Assembly: GCA_016793305.1 (NCBI GenBank)
Contig: JAEUHU010000128.1
Coordinates: 1-31,611 of the forward strand
Direction of reading: 5' to 3'
Length of the DNA stretch: 31,611 nt
Source of the DNA: Planctomycetota bacterium
Lineage (GTDB): Bacteria > Planctomycetota > UBA1135 > UBA2386
A program made the translations under genes and the position numbers. Numbering within the stretch: position 1 is the stretch's first letter; every line of letters begins with the position of its first letter. The notes beneath the pieces are model-generated. The model saw nothing but the letters and a program-made list of their open reading frames with translations. It searched no databases and had not been told where the DNA came from. Of this stretch, positions 15,456-25,300 are shown in pieces.

Positions 15456-15500
15456 GCTCGGGAACGAGCCGTGTCTGGATCCGTTGCTTGCACGGCAACG
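15456..15500. repeat. Two small palindromes upstream of the transposase
   Basis: GCTCG-GGAA-CGAGC at 15456-15469 and CGTTGC-7 nt-GCAACG at 15482-15500 lie in the 227-base gap before the REP-associated transposase gene. Such transposases typically act on short palindromes flanking their own gene. A further one, CGACGC-5 nt-GCGTCG at 16394-16410, lies just after the gene. The arms are not the same sequence, so a true REP pair is not shown. Confidence 0.35.
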
Positions 15501-15534
15501 TTCGAGATGGTATATGTGCGCAATCAAACGCACG

Positions 15535-16356
15535 ATGGTTGCGAAACACCAGACCCGAGCGGAGAGAGCGCATGCCGAGCACCCTGGTGTCGGCGACTCG
15601 AAGGCGCGCCGTCGCAAGCCAGCGTCTGGCGCTCGCACCACCGGGACAAGCACGACCAGCAAGCCCACGGCCCCTTTGCTGCCGTTCCGCTCCGGGCGCG
15701 GTGGCGCCCGCAGCGGTGCCGGCCGCAAGCCGAAGATCCCCGGCCGCCCGGGCGTCGACCACCGCGAACGGGCCCCGCTCGGGAAGCGCTTTCCCGTGCA
15801 CGTCACGCTCAAGCTGCGCAGTGGCTTGCCCCGCCTCCGCAGCCGCCGCGAATACGCCGCTCTGCGTGCGGCGTTCGCGGCCGGCTGCGCCCGCAGCCTC
15901 GCCGGCACCTTCCGCCTCTGCCACTACGCCGTCCTGAACGACCACCTGCACCTGCTCTGCGAGGCCGAGACCCGCACCGCCCTCTCCCGCGGCCTGCAAG
16001 GCCTGCTGATCCGCATCGCCAGAGCCCTCAACAAGCTGTGGTCCCGCCGCGGCCGCGTGTTCGCCGACCGCTACCACGACCACATCTTGAAGACGCCGCG
16101 CGAGGTTCGGAACGCGCTGCGCTACCTGTTCGCCAACGGCAGGAAGCACGCCGCCGAAGGCCGCGAGGTCCACGTTCCCCAGGCGCTCGACACCTACACC
16201 TCGGCGCCATGGTTCGCTGGCTTCCGCGAACGCATCACGGTCGTGGGCATCGAAGCCGTCGTCCGACCGGTGGCCGACGCGCGCACCTGGCTGCTCACCG
16301 AAGGCTGGCTGCGGCACGGGAGGATCAGCGTGCACGAGGTCCCCAGCACCGCCTGA
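15535..16356 (+). CDS. REP-associated tyrosine transposase (Y1/HUH type)
   Basis: A 273-residue single-stranded DNA transposase of the IS200/IS605-related RAYT family. The basic N-terminal third (Ser/Thr/Lys/Arg-rich, then RSGRGGARSGAGRKPKIPGR) precedes the catalytic domain. Seen: PVHVTLKLRSGLPRLRSRR, the HUH motif in NDHLHLL (His137, His139) and the nucleophile Tyr180 in FADRYHDHIL, followed by TPREVRNALRYLFANGRKH. Both catalytic elements are intact, so the enzyme could be active. An ATG at 15514 is an alternative start adding seven residues; neither has a good ribosome-binding site. It sits as a single gene between larC and efp, with no terminal inverted repeats or passenger genes, as expected for RAYTs, which are usually single-copy and domesticated. 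Confidence 0.88.
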   Translation: MVAKHQTRAERAHAEHPGVGDSKARRRKPASGARTTGTSTTSKPTAPLLPFRSGRGGARSGAGRKPKIPGRPGVDHRERAPLGKRFPVHVTLKLRSGLPRLRSRREYAALRAAFAAGCARSLAGTFRLCHYAVLNDHLHLLCEAETRTALSRGLQGLLIRIARALNKLWSRRGRVFADRYHDHILKTPREVRNALRYLFANGRKHAAEGREVHVPQALDTYTSAPWFAGFRERITVVGIEAVVRPVADARTWLLTEGWLRHGRISVHEVPSTA

Positions 16357-16648
16357 AGGCGCCACAGGCGTCCGCGTTCCTCGTGTCCCATTGCGACGCG
16401 CGGTGCGTCGGGCGTCCCCTGTCGGGAAGATCCAGGATGCGGGGCGCGGCGCGGCGTTGTGCTGGTGGCGCCGGTCGTCGACGCCCGCCCTGGTCGCAGA
16501 GGTGCTGTCGCCGAGCACCAAGCACCGCGTCGAGGTGCGAAGCGGCGGCTCTACGCCTCGGCCTGGGTGCTGCGTTCGGTGGCCTTCCTAGGAGTGAAGG
16601 TCAGGCGCCGGTCGGGGTCCGGATGGCGGACCACGCCAAGTCCACTCG

Positions 16649-17209
16649 CTACGCCCGGCCCATGAACTCGCCGGTGTCCGTGCTGACCCGCACCTTCTCG
16701 CCCTGCTTGATGTGCGCCGGCACCTTGATCACCAACCCGGTGCTGCAGGTCGCCGGCTTCTGCACGCTGCTGACCGTGTCGCCGCGCGCGGCGTCCTCGG
16801 TCTGCACGATCTCGAGCTCGACCGTCGGCGGCAGCTGCACGGTCAGCGCCTCGCCTTCGCAGAACACCACCGTGCAGACGCTGTTGTCGGTGATGTACTG
16901 CATCGCGTCGCCGACCACCTCGGCGTTCAGCACGAACTGCTCGTAGTTCTCGTTGTCCATGAACGTGTAGCCGAGCGAGTCCTTGAACAGGTACTGCGAC
17001 TCGCGCGAGTCGAGGAACACCAGGTCGAGCGAGTCGCTGGTCTTCATCCGCACTTCCTTCTGCCGGCCGTTCTTCAGGTTCTTCAGGTAGACGTGGTGGA
17101 TCGCGCGCAGGTTGCCCGGCGTCAGGTGGTCGTAGCGGGTGATCTGGTAGAGGTCGTTCTCGTAGCGGACGACCATCCCCTTCTTGGCTTCGGTGACGCG
17201 GATCGCCAT
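16649..17209 (-). CDS. efp: Elongation factor P, variant without the modifiable lysine
   Basis: A 186-residue EF-P with all three domains, matching the family length. EF-P enters the ribosomal E site and rescues stalling at polyproline. Seen: the N-terminal KOW-like domain, then the family ending [33 protein letters not shown]. In E. coli EF-P the tip of domain I is PGKGQ, with Lys34 as the modified residue; here it reads PGNLR (residues 31-35), so Asn33 stands where Lys or Arg is expected. The stop is TAG. The window shows no efp-modifying gene (epmA, epmB, earP, ymfI). The gene diverges from the TIM-barrel gene. Whether this is a lineage-wide variant or a specialised paralogue cannot be told from here. 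Confidence 0.92.
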   Translation of the reverse strand: MAIRVTEAKKGMVVRYENDLYQITRYDHLTPGNLRAIHHVYLKNLKNGRQKEVRMKTSDSLDLVFLDSRESQYLFKDSLGYTFMDNENYEQFVLNAEVVGDAMQYITDNSVCTVVFCEGEALTVQLPPTVELEIVQTEDAARGDTVSSVQKPATCSTGLVIKVPAHIKQGEKVRVSTDTGEFMGRA

Positions 17210-17249
17210 GGCAGGACGTGCGGAGGGTTGCTGCGTTGGGTTCGTGGAA

Positions 17250-17267
17250 CGGTCGCGCGTGCGACCG
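17250..17267. promoter_or_regulatory. Perfect hairpin upstream of efp
   Basis: CGGTCGC and GCGACCG pair perfectly around the loop GCGT, 40 bases before the EF-P start, inside the 138-base divergent promoter region between efp and the TIM-barrel gene. It could be a 5' leader hairpin of efp or an operator; this is not decided by sequence. Confidence 0.45.
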
Positions 17268-17347
17268 GTGGGGCGAAGAGGATAGCGACGACTACGCTTC
17301 ACGGCGAGGGTTGCGCGGCCGCGGGTGAGTGCCTCCAATGGCGCGCC

Positions 17348-18415
17348 ATGCACGTCTCGTCGCTTCAAAGCCGCCGCGCCTTCCTGCAAGGTCTCGGCGG
17401 TTTCTGCGGTGCGGTCGGCCTGTCGGGTGCCCTTCCGGCGTTCGGCCCGCTCGCTCCGCACGCCCGTCCGCTCCGCGGCCCGCTGTTCCCGATCAGCCTC
17501 GCCCAGTGGTCGCTGCACAGGACCCTGTTCAAGAAGGAGCTCGACACGCTCGGCTTCCCGCAGCAGGCTGCGGCGTTCGGCTGCACCGGCGTCGAGTACG
17601 TCAACACCTTCTGGCGCGACCAGGTCGGCGACCCGAAGTTCCTGGCGGCGCTGAAGCAGCGCTGCAGCGATGCCGGCGTCGCGAGTGTCTTGATCATGTG
17701 CGATGGCGAAGGGGCGCTCGGCGACCCGAACGAGCCGGCCCGCAAGCGGGCGGTCGAGAACCACCGCAAGTGGATCGCCGCCGCGCGGGAGCTCGGCTGC
17801 CACGCGATTCGCGTCAACGCGCAGAGTTCGGGCCCGTTCGAGGAGCAGCAGAAGCTCGCCGCCGACGGTTTGCACGCCTTGTGCCTGGTCGGCGCCGAAG
17901 CGGGCATCGACGTGATCGTCGAGAACCACGGCGGCCTGTCGTCGAACGGCAAGTGGCTCGCCGGCACGCTGAAGAAGGTCGCGCACCCGCGCTGCGGGGC
18001 GCTGCCGGACTTCGGCAACTTCTGGATCGACGAGAAGGAACAGTACGACCGCTACCTGGGCGTCGACGAGCTGATGCCGTTCGCGCGCGGTGTCAGCGCC
18101 AAGTCGCACGACTTCGACGAACGCGGCGAGGAGATCCACACCGACTTCCACCGCATGCTCGAGCTGGTGGTCGGGAAGCACGGCTGGCGCGGCTTCGTCG
18201 GCATCGAGTACGAGGGTGGCAAGCTGTCGGAGCCCGACGGCATTCGCGCGACACGCGTGCTGCTCGAGCGGGTGCGCGAGGAGCTCACGGCGAAGCTGGA
18301 AGCCGCCGAGGCGGCCCGCAAGGCCGAAGCGGCCGGCAAGCCTGCCGATTCGGGCAAGCCTGCCGGTTCGGGCAAGCCTGCGGGTGCTGGTGGGGCCGAA
18401 GGAGGTGGCCAGTGA
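17348..18415 (+). CDS. Tat-exported TIM-barrel protein (xylose isomerase-like / AP endonuclease 2 superfamily)
   Basis: A 355-residue protein with a twin-arginine signal (QSRRAFLQG, residues 7-15, then a hydrophobic stretch), so it is exported folded, perhaps with a bound metal. The rest is a sugar-phosphate isomerase/epimerase-type TIM barrel: LAQWSLHR at the first strand, [15 protein letters not shown] (Glu), LPDFGNFW (Asp), VSAKSHDF (His) and FVGIEYEGG (Glu). These are metal-ligand positions typical of the superfamily. The C-terminus has a charged helix, then a short Gly/Ala/Lys/Pro repeat that is low complexity. The stop overlaps the start of the aminotransferase (GTGA), so the two are coupled. 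The substrate is unknown; sugars or sugar acids are the usual guess for this superfamily. Confidence 0.87.
   Translation: MHVSSLQSRRAFLQGLGGFCGAVGLSGALPAFGPLAPHARPLRGPLFPISLAQWSLHRTLFKKELDTLGFPQQAAAFGCTGVEYVNTFWRDQVGDPKFLAALKQRCSDAGVASVLIMCDGEGALGDPNEPARKRAVENHRKWIAAARELGCHAIRVNAQSSGPFEEQQKLAADGLHALCLVGAEAGIDVIVENHGGLSSNGKWLAGTLKKVAHPRCGALPDFGNFWIDEKEQYDRYLGVDELMPFARGVSAKSHDFDERGEEIHTDFHRMLELVVGKHGWRGFVGIEYEGGKLSEPDGIRATRVLLERVREELTAKLEAAEAARKAEAAGKPADSGKPAGSGKPAGAGGAEGGGQ
18335..18388 (+). repeat. 18-bp tandem repeat, three copies, in the 3' end of the TIM-barrel gene
   Basis: Three 18-base units beginning GGCAAGCCTGC encode [12 protein letters not shown] and GKPAGA at the protein tail. The first two differ by one base. 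Confidence 0.9.
18399..18406 (+). promoter_or_regulatory. Strong ribosome-binding site deciding the aminotransferase start
   Basis: AAGGAGGT lies 5 bases before the GTG at 18412, near-perfect for the anti-Shine-Dalgarno sequence. It fixes the start despite the overlap with the preceding stop. Most other starts in the window lack such a site. Confidence 0.8.
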
Positions 18416-19548
18416 ACGAGCGCCTCCGCAAGTTGCCGACCTATCCGATGGAACAGCTGGCCGGCTGGAAGCAGCAGCTGGCCGCGCGAGGCGTGCCGAT
18501 CTTCGACTTCGGCACCGGCGATCCTCGCGAACCGACGCCGGCGATCCTGCGCCAGGCGATGTTCGACGGGACCGACGCGGTGTCGCAGTATCCGCCGACG
18601 CACGGCACGAAGGCGCTGCGCCAGGCGGTGGCGGGCTACCTGCAGCGGCGCTTCGCGGTGCAAGTCGACGCCGAAACCGAGGTGCTGGCGACGCTCGGCA
18701 GCAAGGAGTGCCTGTTCCACCTGCCGATGACGTTCGTGCAGGTGCCGAGCGACAAGGACCTCGTGCTCTATGGCGAGCCGGCCTACCCGGTCTACGAGAT
18801 CGGGGCCCTGTTCGCGGAGGCGTGGACCTACGCGGTGCCGCTCGGCGTGCACAACGGCTACGCGCTCGATCCGGACGCGCTGCCGGAGTCGGTGCTGAAG
18901 CGCGCGTCGGTGGTGTTCCTGAACTACCCGCACAACCCGACCGGGTTCTGCCTGCCGGACGCGCTGTTCCGCCGCTGGGTCGAGGTGCGCGAGGAGTACG
19001 GCTTCGTGCTGGTCAGCGACGAGTGTTACGTCGACCTCCACTATGACGGCCCGCGGCCGCGCAGCCTGCTCGAGTTCGGCAAGAAGGGCTGTCTCGCGGT
19101 GCACTCGCTGAGCAAGCGCTCGGGCATGACCGGCTACCGCAGCGGCTTCGTCGCCGGCGACCCTGCACTGATCGCGACCTACCGGCGCTTCCGCGCCAGC
19201 ATGGGCACGGCCCCGCAGGAATTCGTGCAGGCGGCGGCCACGGTCGCGTGGACCGAACCGAAGCACGTCGAGGAACGGCTCGCGGTGTTCGCGAAGAAGC
19301 GCGCCGTGCTGCTCGCCATGGCCAAGGAACGCGGCCTGCGCGTGCACGGCAGCCAGGCGGGACTCTACCTGTGGGTCGAAGTGCCGGACGGCACCGACGG
19401 CGTCGCCTATGCCGCACGCTGCCGCGAGGTCGGCATCGTCGTGGCGCCGGGTTCGTTCTTCGGCCGCGGCCAGGAACGCTACATCCGGCTCGCCCTGGTG
19501 CCGACCGTCGAAGAGTGCCAGCGCGCGGCGGCTCTCTGGCCGAAGTGA
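18412..19548 (+). CDS. PLP-dependent class I/II aminotransferase (succinyldiaminopimelate aminotransferase-like)
   Basis: A 378-residue fold-type I aminotransferase. Seen: substrate loop [18 protein letters not shown] (phosphate-binding turn), NYPHNPTG with Asn175, SDECY with Asp203, the Schiff-base Lys235 in [15 protein letters not shown] and a C-terminal Arg in YIRLALV. The SLSKRS-xTGYRSGF block is like that of DapC, the N-succinyldiaminopimelate aminotransferase of lysine and peptidoglycan precursor synthesis, and of LL-DAP aminotransferase relatives. A general alanine/aspartate-type enzyme cannot be excluded. No other dap gene is near. The start is GTG with a near-perfect ribosome-binding site, coupled to the TIM-barrel gene by a GTGA overlap. 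Confidence 0.9.
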   Translation: MNERLRKLPTYPMEQLAGWKQQLAARGVPIFDFGTGDPREPTPAILRQAMFDGTDAVSQYPPTHGTKALRQAVAGYLQRRFAVQVDAETEVLATLGSKECLFHLPMTFVQVPSDKDLVLYGEPAYPVYEIGALFAEAWTYAVPLGVHNGYALDPDALPESVLKRASVVFLNYPHNPTGFCLPDALFRRWVEVREEYGFVLVSDECYVDLHYDGPRPRSLLEFGKKGCLAVHSLSKRSGMTGYRSGFVAGDPALIATYRRFRASMGTAPQEFVQAAATVAWTEPKHVEERLAVFAKKRAVLLAMAKERGLRVHGSQAGLYLWVEVPDGTDGVAYAARCREVGIVVAPGSFFGRGQERYIRLALVPTVEECQRAAALWPK

Positions 19549-19568
19549 GACGGCGTGGGCCGGCCTGT

Positions 19569-19618
19569 GGGCGAGTGCGCCGGCGGCTCGTGCGTCACGG
19601 CGCGGCCCGAACTCGCCC
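19569..19618. terminator. Bidirectional terminator-like hairpin between convergent genes
   Basis: A nested stem: GGGCGAGT (19569-19576) with ACTCGCCC (19611-19618) perfectly paired, and inside it GCGCCG (19577-19582) with CGGCGC (19598-19603). It fills the 85-base gap between the ends of the aminotransferase and the TPR gene. GC-rich with no T-run. Confidence 0.6.
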
Positions 19619-19633
19619 GTTCGTGGCGGCCGC

Positions 19634-22288
19634 TCAGCGGCCCAGGCGATCGCGAGGGCGCGCTGGCCCGAGGTGTTCGCGCAGCGGGGCCAGCCAACGG
19701 CGCAACGCTGCGACTTCGGCTTCGCGGTCGTCGGGTTGCACGGCGGGCGCATCCGCGAGTGGGAACGACAGCACCGCGGCGGAGCGTTCCACCAGCGAAC
19801 GCACGCGGTCCGGCAGACCTCGCACGAGCTGCCGCTCGGCGGTGACGAGCAGGATCTGCGCCAGGTCGCGGCGCTGCAGCTCTGCTGCGCCGTCGGCGGC
19901 GAACGCCCGTTCGGCTGCGGCCGTCGCCGCGGCGAGGTAGCGATCGCCGAGCTCGGTCGGCAGGCCCATCGGCATGCGGATCGGCGCGCCCTTCGCGTCG
20001 ACGGTCTCCGCCTCGCGACGCTCCTGGTTGCGGCCGTCGGCGCGCAGCGCTTCGCGCAGCAGGCTGTCGGCGATCGCAGCGTTCCAGAACGCCTGCGAAG
20101 CCCCCGCCGTGCCGAGTTCCGCAGTGAGGTGTTCGCTGTCGATGGGGCTCGGACCGGCGCGTCGCCACTCGAGCAGCTTGTCGACCGCGTCGAGCACGTC
20201 GTAGCCGAGGCCGTCGCGCAGGCTCGGCAGATCGCACGGGACGGCACTGGCGAAGCACAGGTCGGCCATCGCCGCCACTCGATCGGCCGCGGGGCCCTGC
20301 AGCAGGGCGAGGCAGCTGCCGAGGTGGCACTGCGCCACGAACGCCGACGAACTCGCCTGGTAGGTGGGGTTCTGGGTACCGGCCGCGGCGAAGTGCGGTC
20401 GTGCCGCCGCGTAGTGGGCGAGTGCCTCGCGCGGCCGCTCGCGGCGCCGCAGTTCCTCGGCGACCAGCACGTGCGCGTGGCCGCACCACCACAGCGCGTC
20501 GGCCGACGGAGTGGGACCGAGGGCGCGTTCGGCCACGACGGCGGCGTCCTGCCAGCGGCCCACGCGCCACAGCGCCTGGTAGAGGTTCTGCCGCAGCTCG
20601 CCGTCGGTCGGGCGGCGCAGCACCGCGTGGGCCGCCAGCACCGCTTCGTGGTCGAACAGGCCGTAGGCGCCGTGCAGCGACGCGAAGCCGAGCCAGTCCT
20701 TGGCCGTGCCGAACGGGCTGACCGCCGGCAGGCCGAGCCCGAGCACGGCGTCGCGCAGGCCGGCGATCGAAGCGAGCGGATCGGCTAGCGTTGCCGTGCC
20801 GAGCTGCCTTGCGGCCGCGTCGCCGAGCCAACGGACGGCTTCGACGGCGCGCGCCGATTCGAGCAGTCCGGGCCAGCGCGCCGAGGTGGGCGGCCACGTC
20901 GAACCGGCCAGCGCCAACGCGGTGGTGGCGTGGGCCCGCTGCTCGCCGAACTGCAGCCGGTAGTAGGCGGCGTGGGCCCGATCGAGCCACCAGTCGAACC
21001 GGTCGGGGCGCAGCGAGAGCGCCTTGCCGAGCCGGGTCTCAGCATCCTCGAACAAGAGCGGCGTCGCCGGCGACGGGGTCGCGAGCTGCACGCGGCCGAG
21101 GTCGAGGTGGGCGATGCCGAACTGTGCCAGCAGCTCCGGATCGTCGGGCCGTTCGGCGAGCGCGCGTTCGAGCTCACCGAGACGCAGCTGCAGGGCCTCT
21201 GCGTCCACCAGCTCCCGCTTGCCATCGCCGGGCCGCGGCACGGTGCCTTCGTCCAGGTCGCGGCCGGTCGCCAGCAGCTGCGCGTCGAGCGACGGGCCGG
21301 CCTCGGGGCCGCCGGGTTGCAGGGCGATGCCGAGTGCCACCAGCCCTCGCGAGGCGTCGTCGTCGGCTTCGAGCAACGCGTCGAACCAGAACCGTTGGCC
21401 AGGGGCCGGCTCGAGCGAGAACGCGTCGCCAGCGCGCCGCATCGCCCGTTCGCGCAGCAGGCCGTGGAACGCCGGCAGCAGGCGCAGGCGCGCGGCAGCG
21501 CCGCGCACGGGGCCGAGCGGCAACGTCGGCACCTTCGGCAGGGCCACGCGCATCGCGTCGAGCGAGCCGGCGTCGCCATGTTCGCCGATCGCGCGCCAGG
21601 CCTCGTTCCACGTGTCGGCGTCGGTGCACGCGGTGAGCCGATGCTCGAGGCGGCTGCGGCCCGCAGCGTCGCGGCGCGCGGCCAGCGTCGCCCAGTCGTC
21701 GCCCGACGGCGGGGTCCACGGGTCGAGCCGCTTCACGACCATGGCCAGCGCCCGGTCGATGTCCTCGAGGTCGAAGCACAGCGACAGGTCGAATGCGACG
21801 CGCCCGTCCGGGAACACCAGCGCGTGGCGCGGCGCCACCCGTTCGCCGTCCGGGAACCAGCGCGCGAACAGTTCGGGCTCGAGGGCGATGTGCTCGCCAC
21901 AGGTGAGCCCCTGGAAGCGCGGGCAGGGCACCCGGGCTCCTTCCCGGTCGTGGTCGACGGCGTTGTGGCGGAACACCGAAGCACCGACGCAGATGCACCG
22001 TTCGGTCAAGGCGCCGAACACGGGCTCGCGGTAGGTCTCGTACCAGATACGGTCGCTGGCGCTCTCGCCGTCCATGCCGAGTGCGATCAGCACGGGGCGG
22101 CCGGTCGCCCTGACCAGCGCGTCGACGTCGGCGAGCGAACGCTGCCACTGGACGACCGGCCCTGAGGCCGCCGCGGTTGCAGCTGCCGCCGCCGTACCCG
22201 GTGCGGGGCCGGGACTCTGGGCGGGCAGTGCGACGACGAGGAGAAGGGAGAAGGGGAACGCCAGTTCGTGGCGGGTACCTGTCGGCAT
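19634..22288 (-). CDS. Large secreted protein with thioredoxin-like N-terminus and TPR-like repeats
   Basis: An 884-residue protein. The signal peptide covers residues about 1-25 (HELAFPFSLLLVVALPAQS). Residues about 40-150 look like a thioredoxin fold (ATGRPVLIALGMDG, then a Cys-poor loop and a region around FPDGRVAFDL), but the CxxC motif is absent. The remainder is helical, with TPR-like units such as ERPDDPELLAQFGIAHLDLGR and RWQDAAVVAERALG. TPR arrays bind partner proteins; no enzymatic motif was found. The ATG at 22288 sits directly before the signal peptide. It is last in the minus-strand run behind the RND pump, 106 bases away, so membership of that operon is uncertain. I do not recognise a named family. 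Confidence 0.8.
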   Translation of the reverse strand: MPTGTRHELAFPFSLLLVVALPAQSPGPAPGTAAAAATAAASGPVVQWQRSLADVDALVRATGRPVLIALGMDGESASDRIWYETYREPVFGALTERCICVGASVFRHNAVDHDREGARVPCPRFQGLTCGEHIALEPELFARWFPDGERVAPRHALVFPDGRVAFDLSLCFDLEDIDRALAMVVKRLDPWTPPSGDDWATLAARRDAAGRSRLEHRLTACTDADTWNEAWRAIGEHGDAGSLDAMRVALPKVPTLPLGPVRGAAARLRLLPAFHGLLRERAMRRAGDAFSLEPAPGQRFWFDALLEADDDASRGLVALGIALQPGGPEAGPSLDAQLLATGRDLDEGTVPRPGDGKRELVDAEALQLRLGELERALAERPDDPELLAQFGIAHLDLGRVQLATPSPATPLLFEDAETRLGKALSLRPDRFDWWLDRAHAAYYRLQFGEQRAHATTALALAGSTWPPTSARWPGLLESARAVEAVRWLGDAAARQLGTATLADPLASIAGLRDAVLGLGLPAVSPFGTAKDWLGFASLHGAYGLFDHEAVLAAHAVLRRPTDGELRQNLYQALWRVGRWQDAAVVAERALGPTPSADALWWCGHAHVLVAEELRRRERPREALAHYAAARPHFAAAGTQNPTYQASSSAFVAQCHLGSCLALLQGPAADRVAAMADLCFASAVPCDLPSLRDGLGYDVLDAVDKLLEWRRAGPSPIDSEHLTAELGTAGASQAFWNAAIADSLLREALRADGRNQERREAETVDAKGAPIRMPMGLPTELGDRYLAAATAAAERAFAADGAAELQRRDLAQILLVTAERQLVRGLPDRVRSLVERSAAVLSFPLADAPAVQPDDREAEVAALRRWLAPLREHLGPARPRDRLGR

Positions 22289-22394
22289 CGAGGTTCGGCT
22301 CCGGAGGCGACCGGAGCGCCCAGCATGCCGCATCGCCGGCAGGTTTGCTCGCCGTTGCCATGCGCTGCCTCTGCGGGCCGCGCGGCTGCTCCGG

Positions 22395-25300
22395 TCACGG
22401 ATCCGGGTTCGGCGGAGGCGCGCTCGGATCGGCCGGCGGGTGGCCGCCGGTCGCGACGGCATGTTCGAAGCCCTCGGTCCACGGCTCGTCGGTGGCGTCG
22501 CGCAGCAGCTTCTTGCCATCGGAGATCCTGGCGAACACGTAGTAGAGGCCTGGGATCACGATCACGCCGATCACGGTGCCGAACAGCATGCCGCCGACTC
22601 CGGCGGTACCGATCGTACGGTTGGCGATTGCGCCGACGCCCGTGGCGGAGACCAGCGGGATCAGGCCGGCCACGAAGGCGAACGAGGTCATCTGGATGGG
22701 ACGGAAACGGGTCTTGCCGCCTTCGATCGCTGCCTCGACGAGCGACAGTCCTTCGCGGCGTCGCTGCACTGCGAACTCGACGATCAGGATCGCGTTCTTG
22801 CCGAGCAGGCCGACCAGCATGATCAGGCCGAGCTGGGCCCACACGTCGTTGGCGAGGCCGACCGCCTGCAGGAAGAGGAAGGCGCCGAAGACACCGATCG
22901 GCAGCGACAGGATGACCGCGAGCGGGATCAGGAAGCTCTCGTACTGGCCGACCAGCACCAGGTACACGAACGCCACGACGACGAAGAAGATGTAGAGCGA
23001 GGCGTTGCCCTGCTTCGACTCGTCCCAGGACAGGCCTTCCCAGCCGAGGCCGTAGCCGCGCGGCAGAGTCGCCTCGGCGACCTCCTGGATCGCCTTCAGG
23101 GCTTCGCCACTCGAGAACCCCGGCGCAGGCACACCCTGGATCGCTGCCGACGGATAGAGGTTGTAGCGGGTGATCTCGTTGAGGCCCTGCTGCTTCTTCA
23201 CGTGCATGAACGAGCTGTAGGGCACCATCTGGCCGCCCTCGTTCTTCACGAACAGCTCGTTCAGGTCCGCCGGCACGCGGCGGAACTCCGGCCACGACTG
23301 CACGTACACCTTGTAGAACTGGTTGAAGAGGATGAAGCCCTGCTCGTAGGTGCTGCCGATCAGGATGTTCAGGTTGTCCAGCGCCCGCTTGACCGACACT
23401 CCCTTCTGCATCGCCAGGTCGGTGTCGACCACCAGTTCGTACTGCGGGTAGTCGGCGGCGTAGAACGTGAACAGGTTGCGGACCTCCGGCCGCTCCTCGA
23501 GGGCCGTCAGGAAGGCCTTCGTCACCTCGCCGAGCCGTTGGTAGTCGGCGACGCTGGACTGTGTCCTGTCGAGCACACGCACCGAGAAGCCGCCGGCGGC
23601 GCCGAAGCCCGGGATCGCCGGGGGCTCGAAGAACTCGAGCTTCACGTCGGTGATCCGGCGGCATTCCTCCTCGAGCATCTCCATGATCTCGACGGCGGTC
23701 TTGTCGCGTTCGGTCCACGGCCGCAGGTTGATGATCGCGGTGCCGGCGTTGGAGCCGCGACCTTCGGTCAGGATCTCGTAGCCGGCGACCGAAGTGACCG
23801 ACGTGACGCCGGGGATCTCCTTGGCGATGTGTTCCAGTTCGAGCGACTTCGCGTTGGTGTACTCGAGCGTCGACCCGGGTGGCGTCTGGAGCACGGCGTA
23901 GATGATCCCCTGGTCCTCGCCTGGGATGAAGCCGCTCGCCATCTTCGTGTTGACCGCGACGATGCCGAACACGAACGCGCCGATGACGCCGAGGGTCAGC
24001 ATCCGACGTGCGGCGATCGGTCGCACGACGCCGGTGTAGACGTTGGTGATCCTGTCGACCACCCGACTGAACATCGGCTGCGTCAGCGGTGCGGCGAGCA
24101 GCAGCAGGCCGATCGGCCCCCAGAGCTCGTAGGCGAGCCAGGTGAGACCAGCGAGGATCGGCAGGCCGACCAGCCCGAACATCAGGAACTTCTTCAGGCG
24201 GCTGCCGGCTCGCACGGCGTGCGGCTCGTCTCCCGTGACCCTGCCGGCGTGGGGCTGCAGGATCATCGCGCACAGCACCGGCGTGACCGTCAGCGCCACC
24301 ACGCCCGACAGGATGATCGACACGGCCATGGTCACGCCGAACTGGCGGTAGAACACGCCGACCGGCCCTGGCACGAAGGTCACCGGGACGAACACGGACG
24401 TCATCACCAGGGTGATCGCGACGATGGCACCGCTGATCTCGTGCAGCACCTCCATGGTGGCCCGGTAGGGCGACAGGTGCTTCTCCGCCATCTTCGCGTG
24501 CACGGCCTCGACCACGACGATGGCGTCGTCGACGACGACGCCGATCGCCAGCACCATCGCGAACAGCGTGATGAGGTTGATCGAGAACCCCATCAGGCTC
24601 AGGAAGAAGAACGTGCCGACCAGCGACACGGGCACCGCGAGGGTCGGGATCAGCGTCGAACGCAGGTCGCCGAGGAACAGGTACACGACCAGCGACACCA
24701 AGATGAAGGCCTCCAGCAGCGTGTGGACGACCTTCTCGATCGACGCGTCGACGAACTTCGAGACGTCGTAGGCGATCTCGTAGTCCATGCCCGGCGGGAA
24801 CGACGGCCGCAGCTCCTCGAGCACGCGCTTGACCTCGGCGATGACCTCGGCGGCGTTCGAGCCCGGGGCCTGCTTGAGTACGACCGATGCGGCCGGGTGC
24901 CCGTCGACGTCGGAGTAGATGTCGAAGAACTCGGAGCCGAGCTCGATGCCGTCGTGCTTGTGGCCGGCGGCTTGCTGGTGTTTGGCGGCGTGCTTGCCTT
25001 CCCGCTCCGAAGGCGGTGCTTCGGCAGCGTCGCCGCCGTGTTCGGCGAAGTGGCTGCGTGGTGGCACGCAGACGTCGCGCAGCCGCAGGATCTCACCGTT
25101 CGGCTTCGCGCGCAGCACGATGTTGCCGTACTGCTCGGGCTTGTTGTAGCGGCCGATGTAGGTCAGCACGTACTCCTTCGACTGCGAGGTCATGCCGGTG
25201 GCCTGACCGAGGCGACCCGGGGAGCCGATGATGCTCTGCTCGGCCAGCGCCTCCATGACGTCCTCGACCGAGATGTCGTAGGCCCGCATGCGCTCGGGGT

